The position numbers were made by a program, and so were the translations under genes. Source: Bacteroidales bacterium (GTDB lineage Bacteria; Bacteroidota; Bacteroidia; Bacteroidales; UBA932). From it: 36,392 nt of DNA. The stretch lies in assembly GCA_028700975.1 (NCBI GenBank), contig JAQVRQ010000014.1:1-36392 (forward strand), written 5' to 3'. Below, in pieces: positions 1 through 8,494 of this stretch. The notes beneath the pieces were generated by a model. The model was not told the origin of the DNA, did not search any database, and saw only the letters and a program-made list of their open reading frames with translations. Within the stretch, counting starts at the first letter, position 1; every line of letters begins with the position of its first letter.

Positions 1-2
1 CA

Positions 3-1073
3 TATGACAACATCTATACTCTTAGAGATGATATAAACAGAACAAAAGAGGAGATTAGTATTCCCACAGGAATATTCTATGACGGAATTGACAACTATGA
101 AATAAGAATTGATAAAAGAGACGAAAAGACTCAGATCCTTTATGACCTTATGGTATACGACCACTCAAGGACTCAGGGGAATATGAGTGTAACTATTGCA
201 GACTCGGGAGTTATCAGGCTTACTCCTGATAAACAGAATCTTCTCTTTACCTTGTTTGATGGTAATACTTACGAAGAGACGCCTCCAGAAAATCCGTCAG
301 ATACATCATACCAGATGCAGAAAATTGGGTTTAAGAGACAAGAGGTGGTAATATCTCTTGAGAATTATGCGTTCAAAAGATCTGAATCAGGACGTTTTAG
401 CGGAGAGGTTAATGCATTAAAAATTGAAGAGTTACGCTCTATGAGGGACTCTCTTGACACAACATATAGTAAAATAAAGGTGATGCAGGTGAGAAATCTG
501 GTTGTTGGAGGCGGTCTCACCTATGGCATTCAACTGGATCCGGAGAATTTTGGTCATTACTCAGCAGAGGTAAATATTAATGAATTAAGAAATTGGGAGA
601 ACACAGAGGTTAAAAAGAACGGATATATTCAGGCCGTATCACAACTAAGTAGCGCAATCCAACTCCTTGACAATTTCAAGCTTGACGAAAAACAATATCC
701 TCTCCCTTTAAGACAGGCAAAAATTGCACTCTACAGAAAATTCACTCTCTCAATGGCCTGTATAATCTTCTTTTTTATTGGAGCCCCACTTGGTGCGATT
801 ATTAGAAAAGGCGGGCTTGGAACACCCTCTGTTATATCAATACTCTTTTTTGTATTTTATTGGGTAATAGATATATCTGGTAAAAAACTTGCTACTGACG
901 GATCATTGACTCCAGGTATGGGAAGTCTAATTTCAACTATAATCCTTCTTCCAATTGGAGTATTTCTTACCTGGAAATCGACCAGAGACTCTAACCTATT
1001 TAACCCGGATAAATATATATCCTTTATGAAAAGGCTTGTTGGGATTAAAGAGAGAAAAGATAATGAAATTTAA
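3..1073 (+). CDS. LptF/LptG family LPS export permease, 5'-truncated
   Basis: This is the C-terminal 356 residues of a YjgP/YjgQ (LptF/LptG) permease. In LPS export such proteins form the inner-membrane part of the LptB2FG ABC transporter. The frame is open from base 3, so the gene starts left of the window; the internal ATG at 150 is not a credible start. The visible part is a long periplasmic beta-rich domain followed by about three hydrophobic segments, the first beginning at SMACIIFFFIGAPLG and the last at SLISTIILLPIGVFL, with the family-typical GAPLGAIIRKGG between. It overlaps the likely fmt start by about 11 bases, which suggests cotranscription. A second paralogue lies at 6177-7271 (-). 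Sequence alone does not say which is LptF and which LptG. Confidence 0.88.
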   Translation, partial: YDNIYTLRDDINRTKEEISIPTGIFYDGIDNYEIRIDKRDEKTQILYDLMVYDHSRTQGNMSVTIADSGVIRLTPDKQNLLFTLFDGNTYEETPPENPSDTSYQMQKIGFKRQEVVISLENYAFKRSESGRFSGEVNALKIEELRSMRDSLDTTYSKIKVMQVRNLVVGGGLTYGIQLDPENFGHYSAEVNINELRNWENTEVKKNGYIQAVSQLSSAIQLLDNFKLDEKQYPLPLRQAKIALYRKFTLSMACIIFFFIGAPLGAIIRKGGLGTPSVISILFFVFYWVIDISGKKLATDGSLTPGMGSLISTIILLPIGVFLTWKSTRDSNLFNPDKYISFMKRLVGIKERKDNEI

Positions 1074-2025
1074 GATTATGAGACGAATAATATATATGGG
1101 CACACCGGGCTTTGCAACAGAACCATTAAGAGCCCTTTTTGATGCAGGATATGATATCGCAGCAGTTATTACAGCACCAGACAAGCCAAGCGGAAGAGGA
1201 CTTCAGGTAAATGTAAGCGATGTGAAAAAGTGCGCACTGGAGCTCGGCCTAAATATACTTCAGCCAACCTCTTTAAAGGAACCCGGCTTTCTTAATCAAT
1301 TAAAGTCTCTTAAAGCAGATCTTTTTATTGTTGTAGCCTTTCGTATGCTCCCTAAAGAGGTATGGAGCATACCATCACTTGGATGTTTTAATCTTCACGC
1401 CTCTCTTCTTCCTCAGTACAGAGGAGCGGCTCCAATCAATCACTCGTTAATTAATGGAGAGACAATAACTGGGGTTACAACTTTTTTTATTGATTCAAAG
1501 ATTGATACCGGAGATATTCTTTTTCAAGAGAGTTGTGTAATTGAAGAGAAAGACAATGCGGGAACTCTTCACGATAAACTAATGAATATTGGAGCCAAGC
1601 TTGTAGTTAAGACTGCTAACGCCATATTTGAGAAGAGCCTATCTTCAGTACCACAAAGTGATACAGATGAGCCCTTGAAGACAGCACCAAAGCTAAGCAG
1701 AGAGACAGGGAAAATTAGCTGGAAAAAAAGTAATATTGATATCCATAATCAAGTTCGTGGTTTAAGTCCTTATCCGGCTGCATACACCGAGATGATATGC
1801 GGTGACAAAATTATTCAGATTAAGATTTTTGAAACAGAGATAGTAACCAACTCCTCTTCAGGGCCACACGGCTCAATTATTAAAGAGTCAAAGCATTCAT
1901 TTATTGTCTCTTGTGGCCAAGGATATCTTAGAATTCTTGATCTGCAACCAGCAGGTAAAAGAAGAATGAAGGCTTCAGAATTTCTTGCTGGCATAAGAGA
2001 GCCGGAAAATTGCTCAATGAAATGA
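1063..2025 (+). CDS. fmt: methionyl-tRNA formyltransferase
   Basis: This enzyme transfers a formyl group from 10-formyltetrahydrofolate to initiator Met-tRNA in the cytoplasm. The 320-residue product has the N-terminal formyltransferase Rossmann fold (RIIYMGTPGF near residues 8-17) and the signature NLHASLLPQYRGAAP at 110-124. The expected catalytic residues are Asn110, His112 and Asp148 (in IDTGD). The C-terminal tRNA-binding domain includes VRGLSPYPAAY. I chose the ATG at 1063, which overlaps the permease end; an ATG at 1078 is also possible, and a TTG at 1036 is unlikely. The stop overlaps the next gene's ATG by the pattern ATGA, so the two are probably translationally coupled. Confidence 0.95.
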   Translation: MKFKIMRRIIYMGTPGFATEPLRALFDAGYDIAAVITAPDKPSGRGLQVNVSDVKKCALELGLNILQPTSLKEPGFLNQLKSLKADLFIVVAFRMLPKEVWSIPSLGCFNLHASLLPQYRGAAPINHSLINGETITGVTTFFIDSKIDTGDILFQESCVIEEKDNAGTLHDKLMNIGAKLVVKTANAIFEKSLSSVPQSDTDEPLKTAPKLSRETGKISWKKSNIDIHNQVRGLSPYPAAYTEMICGDKIIQIKIFETEIVTNSSSGPHGSIIKESKHSFIVSCGQGYLRILDLQPAGKRRMKASEFLAGIREPENCSMK

Positions 2026-2648
2026 CAAAAAAAGAGATAGTAATTCTTGCAAACGGAGAGTTTCCTTCACATCCTGTTCCACTGGAGAGACTCAAGAGAG
2101 CAGATAAAATTATATGCTGCGATGGCGCAGCAGAGTCTTTGCTGAAAGCAGGAATGGAACCTCACTTAATTATTGGTGATCTGGATAGTCTCAATAATAT
2201 GATTAAGGAGCGTTTTCAAGAGAGAGTTATACTAGTAACAGATCAAGAGAGCAATGATCTTACAAAGGCGTTTGAATATTCTCTTTCACTTAGCCCGTCA
2301 AATATTGCAATTCTTGGAGCAACCGGTAAGAGAGAGGATCACACAATTGGCAATATATCTCTTCTGAGTCTTTTTGGCAAAAAATGTAAGATTCCTCTTC
2401 AAATGGTTACAGATTATGGAATCTTCACTCCTGTTTACAGTTCAACAATCTTTAAATCAAAAAAGGGAGACAAAATATCAATTTTCTCTCTTGACTGCAA
2501 TATTGAGATTGAATCAGAAGGGCTTGACTATCCCCTCAAAGGTGTAAAGTTTGACTCCTGGTGGAAAGCAACACTTAATATTGCTTCAGGAGAGAGCTTT
2601 GTGCTAAGATTCAACAAAGGTCGTGTAATAGTATTTATCAGCCATTAA
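2022..2648 (+). CDS. thiamine pyrophosphokinase
   Basis: The 208-residue protein matches thiamine pyrophosphokinase (ThiN/TPK), which makes thiamine diphosphate from thiamine and ATP. Visible motifs are CDGAAESLLKAG, the acidic IIGDLDSL, SNDLTKAFEY and GATGKREDHTIGN, which in the family build the active site and magnesium and ATP contacts. The ATG at 2022 overlaps the fmt stop (ATGA). A TTG at 2010 would add four residues and is less likely. It is the last gene of the left plus-strand run and stops nine bases before the HU terminator hairpin. Confidence 0.9.
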   Translation: MTKKEIVILANGEFPSHPVPLERLKRADKIICCDGAAESLLKAGMEPHLIIGDLDSLNNMIKERFQERVILVTDQESNDLTKAFEYSLSLSPSNIAILGATGKREDHTIGNISLLSLFGKKCKIPLQMVTDYGIFTPVYSSTIFKSKKGDKISIFSLDCNIEIESEGLDYPLKGVKFDSWWKATLNIASGESFVLRFNKGRVIVFISH

Positions 2649-2680
2649 TAAAAAAAGAGGATGGTTCAATAACCATCCTC
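2647..2680 (-). terminator. intrinsic terminator of the HU gene
   Basis: A 10-bp stem (2657-2666 with 2671-2680, loop CAAT) is flanked on the left by an A-run. On the minus strand this reads as a hairpin followed by a T-run, placed just after the HU stop. Read on the plus strand the hairpin lacks a good T-run, so it would end the kinase transcript less well. Confidence 0.8.
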
Positions 2681-2704
2681 TCATCCTATCCGGAACTCAT
2701 CAAA

Positions 2705-2977
2705 TTACTTTACCTTTTTATTTAGTTCAGCTCCGGCTTTAAATCTTACAACATTTTTAGCTGCTATTTTAATTTTGGTACCGGTACGAGGATTCCTACC
2801 GTTACGTGCATTTCTCTTATTTACAGAGAAAGTACCAAATCCAACGAGAGTAATTCTCTCATTATTTTTCATTGCCTCTCCGGACACCTCAATGAATGCA
2901 TCAAGAGCTTTTTTTGCGTCAACTTTTGTAAGTTCGGCCTTAGCTGCGATTGCTGAAATCAAATCTGCCTTATTCAT
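2705..2977 (-). CDS. HU family DNA-binding protein
   Basis: This 90-residue protein has the full length and pattern of a bacterial HU histone-like protein, a dimer that bends DNA non-specifically in the nucleoid. It starts MNKADLISAIA, has the GFGTFSV strand near residue 46 and a basic DNA-binding arm containing RNGRNPRTG, which carries the conserved Pro that inserts into the minor groove. It is a single-gene unit: a consensus promoter lies 40-70 bases upstream and an intrinsic terminator follows. Confidence 0.95.
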   Translation of the reverse strand: MNKADLISAIAAKAELTKVDAKKALDAFIEVSGEAMKNNERITLVGFGTFSVNKRNARNGRNPRTGTKIKIAAKNVVRFKAGAELNKKVK

Positions 2978-3015
2978 AATTTAAAGTTTAGAATGTTGAA
3001 TTACTTGTCTTTGTG

Positions 3016-3046
3016 CAAATATAGTTTTAATATTGAAAAAATCAAA
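3016..3046 (-). promoter_or_regulatory. Bacteroidetes-type promoter for HU
   Basis: Read on the minus strand, TTTG (3046-3043) is followed after exactly 19 bases by TATATTTG (3023-3016). This is a full match to the Bacteroidetes -33/-7 consensus TTTG-N19-TAnnTTTG. Transcription would start near 3009, giving a leader of roughly 30 bases. The rest of the 2978-3196 gap is AT-rich with nothing else recognised. Confidence 0.75.
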
Positions 3047-3196
3047 TAAAAGATAATAAATTGCAATTCAAATATAAATAATAATCTCAAATTTTCATAC
3101 TGTCTGTTGCTCTTTATTTTATCAACATTTAAAAGTAAATATTGTATGAAAAATTATGAAATTGTAAGTTAGCATTTTTTTCAGCAAGTTACACCA

Positions 3197-4120
3197 CTAT
3201 TCTCTTAATTTTTTTAAATATCTCTCTAGCTCATCTATTCTCTTTAATAGAGCTTTATATTCTTTACTCTCCGGAAAGAGCGGCCTGTGCCTTTTCATTT
3301 CAAATAATTGCTTATAATTCTTAAGTAACCCATATGCCTCATTATCAAGCGAAAAGTTTAAAAATCGTTCCAAGAGAAAATTGGAGGTCTCTGCCGAGAG
3401 ATGCAAAAGATCTGGTCCATAAAACCTATAGTCTCTTAACTCGTCCATAACTATTTCGTATGAGGGAAAATAGACTGCATTATCAAATCTTGACACTATT
3501 TCATTAACAGCAAGAATAAGTCTTGACTTGCTAATCATATTTTCAATAGCTCCGTCTTTTAGATGTCTTATAGGACTTATGCTTAAAAACCACCTCTTTT
3601 CAGGTGTGTTTTTGATAAAAGGTGCAATTGCCTCAAAAACCTCCTCAAAGGTTAGTGAGATCCTCTCAAAACTATTTGCGGGTTGCTTATGACAGTTTGA
3701 GACCACTCTTCCATCCTCTATTCTTCTGTATATCCAGGTTGTTCCAAAAGTAAGAGTTATTGTGTCTGCAGATTTAAAAAAACTTGAGGCCTCCTCTCCT
3801 GCTTTATTAACCATCTTTAGAAGCTCTTCAGGATCAGGAGAGGAAAAATCACTGGAGTGGTATACACTTTTATATATTGAACCATCTTTTACAATATCTT
3901 CAGACGTTAAGGGAGAGTACTGAGACAATCTTTTTAACGAGAGAGCAATTGAGGCTGGATTATATAATACTCCGAATGGATTGACCATAATATCAAATCC
4001 GTAGCGTTCCATTCTTGACCCAATTTCATCTGCAAAACAGGAGCCTAGTGTGAGTATCTTATTTTTATACGAAAGCAGGTGTGGCGATCTACCTGCTTCT
4101 ACCTCTGTAAACCACTTCAT
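3197..4120 (-). CDS. GSCFA domain protein, SGNH-hydrolase-like
   Basis: This 307-residue protein carries the name-giving GSCFA motif (LTLGSCFADEIG, about residues 24-35), then NPFGVLYNPASI and TFGTTWIYR, both typical of the GSCFA family. The family resembles SGNH esterases, where a Ser in a GxS motif is the nucleophile, but no substrate is established. No signal peptide is visible, so it is probably cytoplasmic. The ATG overlaps the queG stop by four bases, implying translational coupling. That pairing is the only clue to function and may not reflect a shared pathway. Confidence 0.85.
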   Translation of the reverse strand: MKWFTEVEAGRSPHLLSYKNKILTLGSCFADEIGSRMERYGFDIMVNPFGVLYNPASIALSLKRLSQYSPLTSEDIVKDGSIYKSVYHSSDFSSPDPEELLKMVNKAGEEASSFFKSADTITLTFGTTWIYRRIEDGRVVSNCHKQPANSFERISLTFEEVFEAIAPFIKNTPEKRWFLSISPIRHLKDGAIENMISKSRLILAVNEIVSRFDNAVYFPSYEIVMDELRDYRFYGPDLLHLSAETSNFLLERFLNFSLDNEAYGLLKNYKQLFEMKRHRPLFPESKEYKALLKRIDELERYLKKLRE

Positions 4121-5046
4121 TCTATATTGTCTTTAATTTTATTTAATCCGGCCCTCTTTAATGGGGAGTCAGAAAACCAATCTTCAAAATACTCATAATC
4201 CATTGCTAGCCACTCCTCTTTTGTTGTTTCAGTAATTATCCTTCTACTCGACCCGTGAAGAAGAGGTGTGAACTCCTTCCAGGAAGTTACACTACCCTTT
4301 GAGGACCAGGGGCAGGCATTAAGGCATATATCACATCCAAAGAACCAACCATTTTTTGAAATCTGGAGCTCCTCTTCTGATTTTACTCTTTTGGACTCAA
4401 TAGTCATATATGAGATACATCTTCTGGCATCAAGATTTTTTGGTGAGACTAAAGCACCTGAAGGGCAGGCATCAATGCATTTTGTGCATTTTCCGCAAGC
4501 CTCTTTCAATGGAGTCCCATAAAGAACCTCTCTATCGAGCAGGACAATACCAATTATTGTATGGAGACCACATTTCTTACTTATTAGGAATGAGTTTTTC
4601 CCAATAAAACCCAATCCCGCCCTTACAGCCCAAGCCCTTTCAAAAACAGGAGCAGAGTCACAGAATACTCTGAATTTAATATCAGATATTTTGTCCTTTA
4701 AGGAATGGCATATTCTATACAATTTATCTTTTACGATTTTATGATAGTCTAATCCATAAGCATAACTTGCAATAAGAGGGAACGATCCTGTTTGAGTTAA
4801 AGAGGGTTTATAAGGTGCAAGAAAGCAGAGTACAGACCTGGCACCATCTAACAATAATTGCGGGTCCTCTCTTAAATTTAGATTTTTCTTCAAATAGTGC
4901 ATATCTGCTGAATAACCTTTCTGATTATGCTCTTCCAGTACTCTCCTATCTTTAGTAAGCTTATCATAGCTTGCTGCTCCATAATCTGCAAAGCCCTCCT
5001 TCTCGGATAGCTCTCTTATTAGATTATCAATTTGTTCTGGAGTCAT
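4117..5046 (-). CDS. queG: epoxyqueuosine reductase
   Basis: QueG is the cobalamin and iron-sulfur enzyme that reduces epoxyqueuosine to queuosine in tRNA, the last step of the pathway. The 309-residue product has CDSAPVFERAWA (Asp130, a likely catalytic acid) and GLGFIGKNS. It has two 4Fe-4S motifs: Cys184, Cys187, Cys190 and Cys194, then Cys210, Cys238, Cys241 and Cys245. It is shorter than E. coli QueG, lacking a long C-terminal HEAT-like tail. It is the first gene of a two-gene minus-strand unit with the GSCFA gene. tgt, an earlier enzyme of the same pathway, lies 2.2 kb away. Activity would need B12, which links loosely to the BtuB-like receptor at the right edge. Confidence 0.94.
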   Translation of the reverse strand: MTPEQIDNLIRELSEKEGFADYGAASYDKLTKDRRVLEEHNQKGYSADMHYLKKNLNLREDPQLLLDGARSVLCFLAPYKPSLTQTGSFPLIASYAYGLDYHKIVKDKLYRICHSLKDKISDIKFRVFCDSAPVFERAWAVRAGLGFIGKNSFLISKKCGLHTIIGIVLLDREVLYGTPLKEACGKCTKCIDACPSGALVSPKNLDARRCISYMTIESKRVKSEEELQISKNGWFFGCDICLNACPWSSKGSVTSWKEFTPLLHGSSRRIITETTKEEWLAMDYEYFEDWFSDSPLKRAGLNKIKDNIE

Positions 5047-5085
5047 AAAATCAAAATTTTTCGCTTAATTATAAATATATGAAAT

Positions 5086-5093
5086 CAAAAATA
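5086..5093 (-). promoter_or_regulatory. possible -7 element for queG
   Basis: On the minus strand this reads TATTTTTG, a match to TAnnTTTG, and would give a leader of about 35 bases before the queG ATG. No convincing -33 TTTG is seen at the right distance, so the call rests on half of the promoter. Confidence 0.3.
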
Positions 5094-5156
5094 GAATTTA
5101 TCTATAAATTTTATACATTTGTAACCTATTTCTTACAGAATTAAAAGTTCTAATAT

Positions 5157-6104
5157 ATGAATGTTTTAGTGGTTGGTGCCGGAGGACAGATTGGCACGGA
5201 ACTGGTTCCACATCTTCAGAAAATCTATGGCGAAGATAATATAATTGCAGCAGATTTAAGGCCAGATGTCGTTGAAAGGCTTTCAAAAGGATCTCGGGCG
5301 CTTACTCTTGATGCACTTGATTTGAAAAGCTATAGAGAGACCGTTAAAAAATACAATATTGACAGGATTTACAATTTGGTTGCTCTGCTATCTGCAACCG
5401 GAGAGAACAATCCTCTTCTTGCCTGGAACATTAATATGGGTGCTTTGGTCAACTCTCTTGAGATTGCGAAAGAGTTGAATTGCTCCCTGTTCACACCAAG
5501 CTCAATAGGTGCCTTTGGAAAGGAGACCCCACATAAAAACACTCCTCAGGATACTATAATGAGACCAAATACAATGTATGGAGTATGTAAAGTCTCAGGA
5601 GAACTATTAAGTGACTATTACTTCACAAGATTTGGCGTTGATACCAGAAGCGTAAGATTCCCTGGTATTATTTCAAATGGATGCCTTCCGGGAGGAGGAA
5701 CAACAGATTATGCCGTTGAGGTTTTCTACGAAATTATTCGTAAGGGAGAGTACACCTGTCCTATCCCTGAAAATACATATATGGATATGCTATATATGCC
5801 TGATGCTTTAAATGCTTGCACTCAGTTAATGGATGCAGATCCGGCTAAACTTATACACAGAAATAGTTTTAATGTTACCGCGATGAGTTTCTCGCCAAAG
5901 GAGCTATTCGCAGCAATTACTAAAAGAGTTCCGGATGCAAAATTCCATTACTCAATTGACCCTGTAAAGGCAAATATTTCTGCATCCTGGCCGGATAATA
6001 TGGATGATAGTAGCGCAAGAGGAGAGTGGAATTGGAATCCTGCCTGGGATATGGAGAGTATGATAGATGATATGCTATCGGCCATAAAAGCAAAACAAAA
6101 CTGA
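5157..6104 (+). CDS. L-threonine 3-dehydrogenase, SDR type
   Basis: The 315-residue extended short-chain dehydrogenase resembles NAD-dependent threonine 3-dehydrogenases of the epimerase-like type found in Bacteroidetes; these oxidise threonine to 2-amino-3-ketobutyrate. The NAD-binding GxxGxxG is at Gly7, Gly10 and Gly13. A Ser-rich SSIGAFG is at 115-121, and the Tyr-x3-Lys pair is Tyr141 and Lys145. FPGIISNG and a C-terminal segment rich in Trp (NWNPAWD) fit this subfamily rather than sugar epimerases. It is monocistronic, divergent from queG, and ends at a strong terminator. A generic NAD-dependent epimerase remains a less likely reading. Confidence 0.85.
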   Translation: MNVLVVGAGGQIGTELVPHLQKIYGEDNIIAADLRPDVVERLSKGSRALTLDALDLKSYRETVKKYNIDRIYNLVALLSATGENNPLLAWNINMGALVNSLEIAKELNCSLFTPSSIGAFGKETPHKNTPQDTIMRPNTMYGVCKVSGELLSDYYFTRFGVDTRSVRFPGIISNGCLPGGGTTDYAVEVFYEIIRKGEYTCPIPENTYMDMLYMPDALNACTQLMDADPAKLIHRNSFNVTAMSFSPKELFAAITKRVPDAKFHYSIDPVKANISASWPDNMDDSSARGEWNWNPAWDMESMIDDMLSAIKAKQN

Positions 6105-6133
6105 CCTTTTTTTAACCTTTTTTATAACCAGAA

Positions 6134-6172
6134 AGCGGCACAGAATAATCTGCGCCGCTTTTTTATTTTTTT
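6134..6172 (+). terminator. intrinsic terminator after threonine dehydrogenase
   Basis: An 11-bp stem with one mismatch (6134-6144 with 6149-6159, loop ATAA), rich in GC, is followed by a T-rich run. It lies 30 bases past the dehydrogenase stop and just before the convergent LptF/G gene. Confidence 0.85.
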
Positions 6173-6176
6173 AAGT

Positions 6177-7271
6177 CTATTTTGGGGCTAGTCTGTAAAG
6201 TAGTAAGGCAATGGCCCCATAAAGTATATTTGGAACCCACAGCGCTAACCAAGGGGGTAACACTCCTGAATGGACAAACATCTGACTGAATCTTAGAAAA
6301 AGAATGTAAGAGAAGCTCAAGGCAATACCTATTCCAATATTCATTCCTATACCTCCCCTCTTCTTTCTAGAAGAGAGCGATACTCCAATAATTGTTAGAA
6401 TAATAGCGGCAAAAGGAAGAGCAAGTCTTGTATGCTTTTCAATCAACGCAAACTTAACCAGTTTATCTCCTCGCATTTTTTGAATATCAATCAACTTGTT
6501 CAGTTGATTAAAACTTAAAGTCTGAACCATATTAGTTCTAGTACTTAAATCTTCGTACGTGAGGTTAATTGTCGTATCTAGTTCAGCCCCCTTTGTAATG
6601 GTTTGTACACCTCTCTCATCAAAGACTCTGTGGTAGTAATTATAGAGTTTCCAGCTCCTTGACAGACTATCCCATACTGCATTCTCTGCAGATAGTTTAG
6701 ATAACATTTTATGTCCGTCCATCTTCTCCAGAGTAAATTTCATTCCGCTTTTGCTAAAGTTACTGAAGGACTCCAAATAGACAAATTCTCCCGGATTAAT
6801 TTGGTAATGAATATGTCTCTCTGTATTAATAAACTGCTTTTTTACATACTTATTCTCAAAAGCTAGTCTGCCACTATTTGCCGGAGGAATAATATAGAGG
6901 TTTAGAAGCAGACTGAATATTGTAATAAATACCGAAGACAATATATAGGGATAAAGCATCCTGTTAAAACTTATTCCTCCAGATAAAATTGCAATTATCT
7001 CACTGTTTGCCGCTAGTTTTGAGGTAAAAAAGATTACCGTTACAAATACAAACATTGGGCTAAACATATTCATAAAGTATGGAATAAAGTTAGCGTAGTA
7101 ATTAAATATTATCTCATTTAAGGGAGCCTGGTTCTGTACAAAATTGTCAATCTTCTCACTGATATCAAATATTATGACAATACCAATAATGATAAGCAAA
7201 GCCGAGAGGTAGGTTCCTATGAACTTCCTTATAATATATTTATCCAGAATTGTTGGTCTCAGCTTCAACAT
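6177..7271 (-). CDS. LptF/LptG family LPS export permease
   Basis: This is a complete 364-residue YjgP/YjgQ permease, probably one half of the LptFG pair that extracts lipopolysaccharide from the inner membrane. It starts LRPTILDKYIIRKFIGTY, the family's N-terminal amphipathic stretch, then three membrane segments up to about residue 130, a periplasmic domain to about 265, and three more segments. The ATG is five bases after the tgt stop, and tgt-lptG order is common in Bacteroidetes. The paralogue at 3-1073 could supply the partner subunit. Confidence 0.92.
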   Translation of the reverse strand: MLKLRPTILDKYIIRKFIGTYLSALLIIIGIVIIFDISEKIDNFVQNQAPLNEIIFNYYANFIPYFMNMFSPMFVFVTVIFFTSKLAANSEIIAILSGGISFNRMLYPYILSSVFITIFSLLLNLYIIPPANSGRLAFENKYVKKQFINTERHIHYQINPGEFVYLESFSNFSKSGMKFTLEKMDGHKMLSKLSAENAVWDSLSRSWKLYNYYHRVFDERGVQTITKGAELDTTINLTYEDLSTRTNMVQTLSFNQLNKLIDIQKMRGDKLVKFALIEKHTRLALPFAAIILTIIGVSLSSRKKRGGIGMNIGIGIALSFSYILFLRFSQMFVHSGVLPPWLALWVPNILYGAIALLLYRLAPK

Positions 7272-7276
7272 AATAA

Positions 7277-8407
7277 TCAGAGCTTTGTCTCTAGTTTTTT
7301 AACCATCACACTCTTCCAGGTGGAGAAATCACCCTCCTTAATGTGTTTTGCGGCTTCCCTCACCAGCCACAAATAAAAGGCCAGATTGTGCTCACTTGCT
7401 ATCTGTGCTCCTAGAATCTCCTGTGCAATGAAGAGGTGTCTTAAATATGCCTTAGAGTAGGTTTTATCAACAAAAGAGACTCCGTTTGAGTCTAAAGGAG
7501 AGAAATCATCTGCCCATTTTTTATTTCTTATATTGATAATACCTTCAGAGGTAAATATCATTCCATTTCTAGCATTTCTAGTAGGCATCACACAATCAAA
7601 CATATCTATGCCTCTGGCAATACCTTCAAGAATATTTCCGGGAGTACCCACTCCCATAAGATATCTTGGCTTATCCTTAGGCAAAATAGGGGTAACCACC
7701 TCTAACATCTCATACATTTGCTCTGTTGGCTCACCAACGGAAAGGCCTCCAATAGCATATCCCTCTCTATCGAGTGATACAACGTGCTCTGCAGCCTCTC
7801 TTCTTAGGTCTGGATATACGCAGCCTTGGATGATTGGAAAATAGGCTTGAGAGTATCCGTAAAGAGGTTCAGTAGCATCAAAATGCGAACAACCCCTTTC
7901 AAGCCAGGCTTGAGTAAGTTTTAATGATTTTTTTGCATAGTCGTGAGTTGAATCTCCCGGAGGACATTCATCAAGAGCCATAATAATATCGGCACCAATT
8001 ATTCTTTGAATATCCACAACTCCCTCCGGAGAAAAAAGATGCTTAGATCCATCAATATGGGAGCTGAAGGTACACCCTTCATTTGTTAGCTTTCTTTTTT
8101 CTGATAGGGAAAAAACCTGATAACCTCCACTGTCTGTAAGTATAGGGCCATCCCAAGAGCTAAATTTATGAAGACCACCTGCTTTTTTTAAAATTTCAGT
8201 GCCCGGCCTTAGATATAGATGGTATGTATTTCCTAAAATAATCTGAGCTTTAATATCTTCTTTGAGATCTCTGTGAAACACAGCCTTAACGGTACCTAAT
8301 GTTCCTACAGGCATAAATATAGGTGTTTCAATCACTCCGTGGTCTGTAAATATCTTCCCACATCTCGCAGAAGAGCCAGAATCTGTTGCTGTCAGTTCAA
8401 ATTTCAT
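7277..8407 (-). CDS. tgt: tRNA-guanine transglycosylase lacking zinc cysteines
   Basis: Tgt exchanges guanine 34 for a 7-deazaguanine in tRNAs with GUN anticodons, leading to queuosine. The 376-residue TIM-barrel protein has TDSGGYQVFS with the general acid Asp92, QGCVYPDLR, GLSVGEP, and the nucleophile Asp271 in DCVMPTRNARNG. The usual zinc motif CxCxxC is not intact: aligned positions are Gly309, Ser311 and Asp314, while the fourth ligand His340 is kept. The surrounding YSKAYLRHL and HNLAFY motifs are normal, so this is a substitution and not a truncation. It is first in an operon with the LptF/G gene; queG lies nearby. Confidence 0.95.
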   Translation of the reverse strand: MKFELTATDSGSSARCGKIFTDHGVIETPIFMPVGTLGTVKAVFHRDLKEDIKAQIILGNTYHLYLRPGTEILKKAGGLHKFSSWDGPILTDSGGYQVFSLSEKRKLTNEGCTFSSHIDGSKHLFSPEGVVDIQRIIGADIIMALDECPPGDSTHDYAKKSLKLTQAWLERGCSHFDATEPLYGYSQAYFPIIQGCVYPDLRREAAEHVVSLDREGYAIGGLSVGEPTEQMYEMLEVVTPILPKDKPRYLMGVGTPGNILEGIARGIDMFDCVMPTRNARNGMIFTSEGIINIRNKKWADDFSPLDSNGVSFVDKTYSKAYLRHLFIAQEILGAQIASEHNLAFYLWLVREAAKHIKEGDFSTWKSVMVKKLETKL

Positions 8408-8445
8408 ATTACTAATTGTGCGCTCAAAGATAATAATTTAATGAC

Positions 8446-8453
8446 TATATTTG
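8446..8453 (+). promoter_or_regulatory. possible -7 element for the nucleoside transporter
   Basis: TATATTTG matches the Bacteroidetes -7 consensus about 40 bases before the transporter start. No clear -33 TTTG sits 18-21 bases upstream. Confidence 0.35.
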
Positions 8454-8494
8454 CCTGACTTTAGTTACAGAGAACAACATAACAAACAACATAC

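Noticed and set aside
2010-2021. TTG start for thiamine pyrophosphokinase
   Set aside because: The ATG at 2022 with ATGA overlap to fmt is the more usual arrangement and loses no conserved residue.
8408-8494. Complete divergent promoters between tgt and the nucleoside transporter
   Set aside because: -7-like elements occur on both strands (8446-8453 plus, 8424-8431 minus), but neither has a -33 TTTG at the right spacing, so only the plus one is listed, at low confidence.
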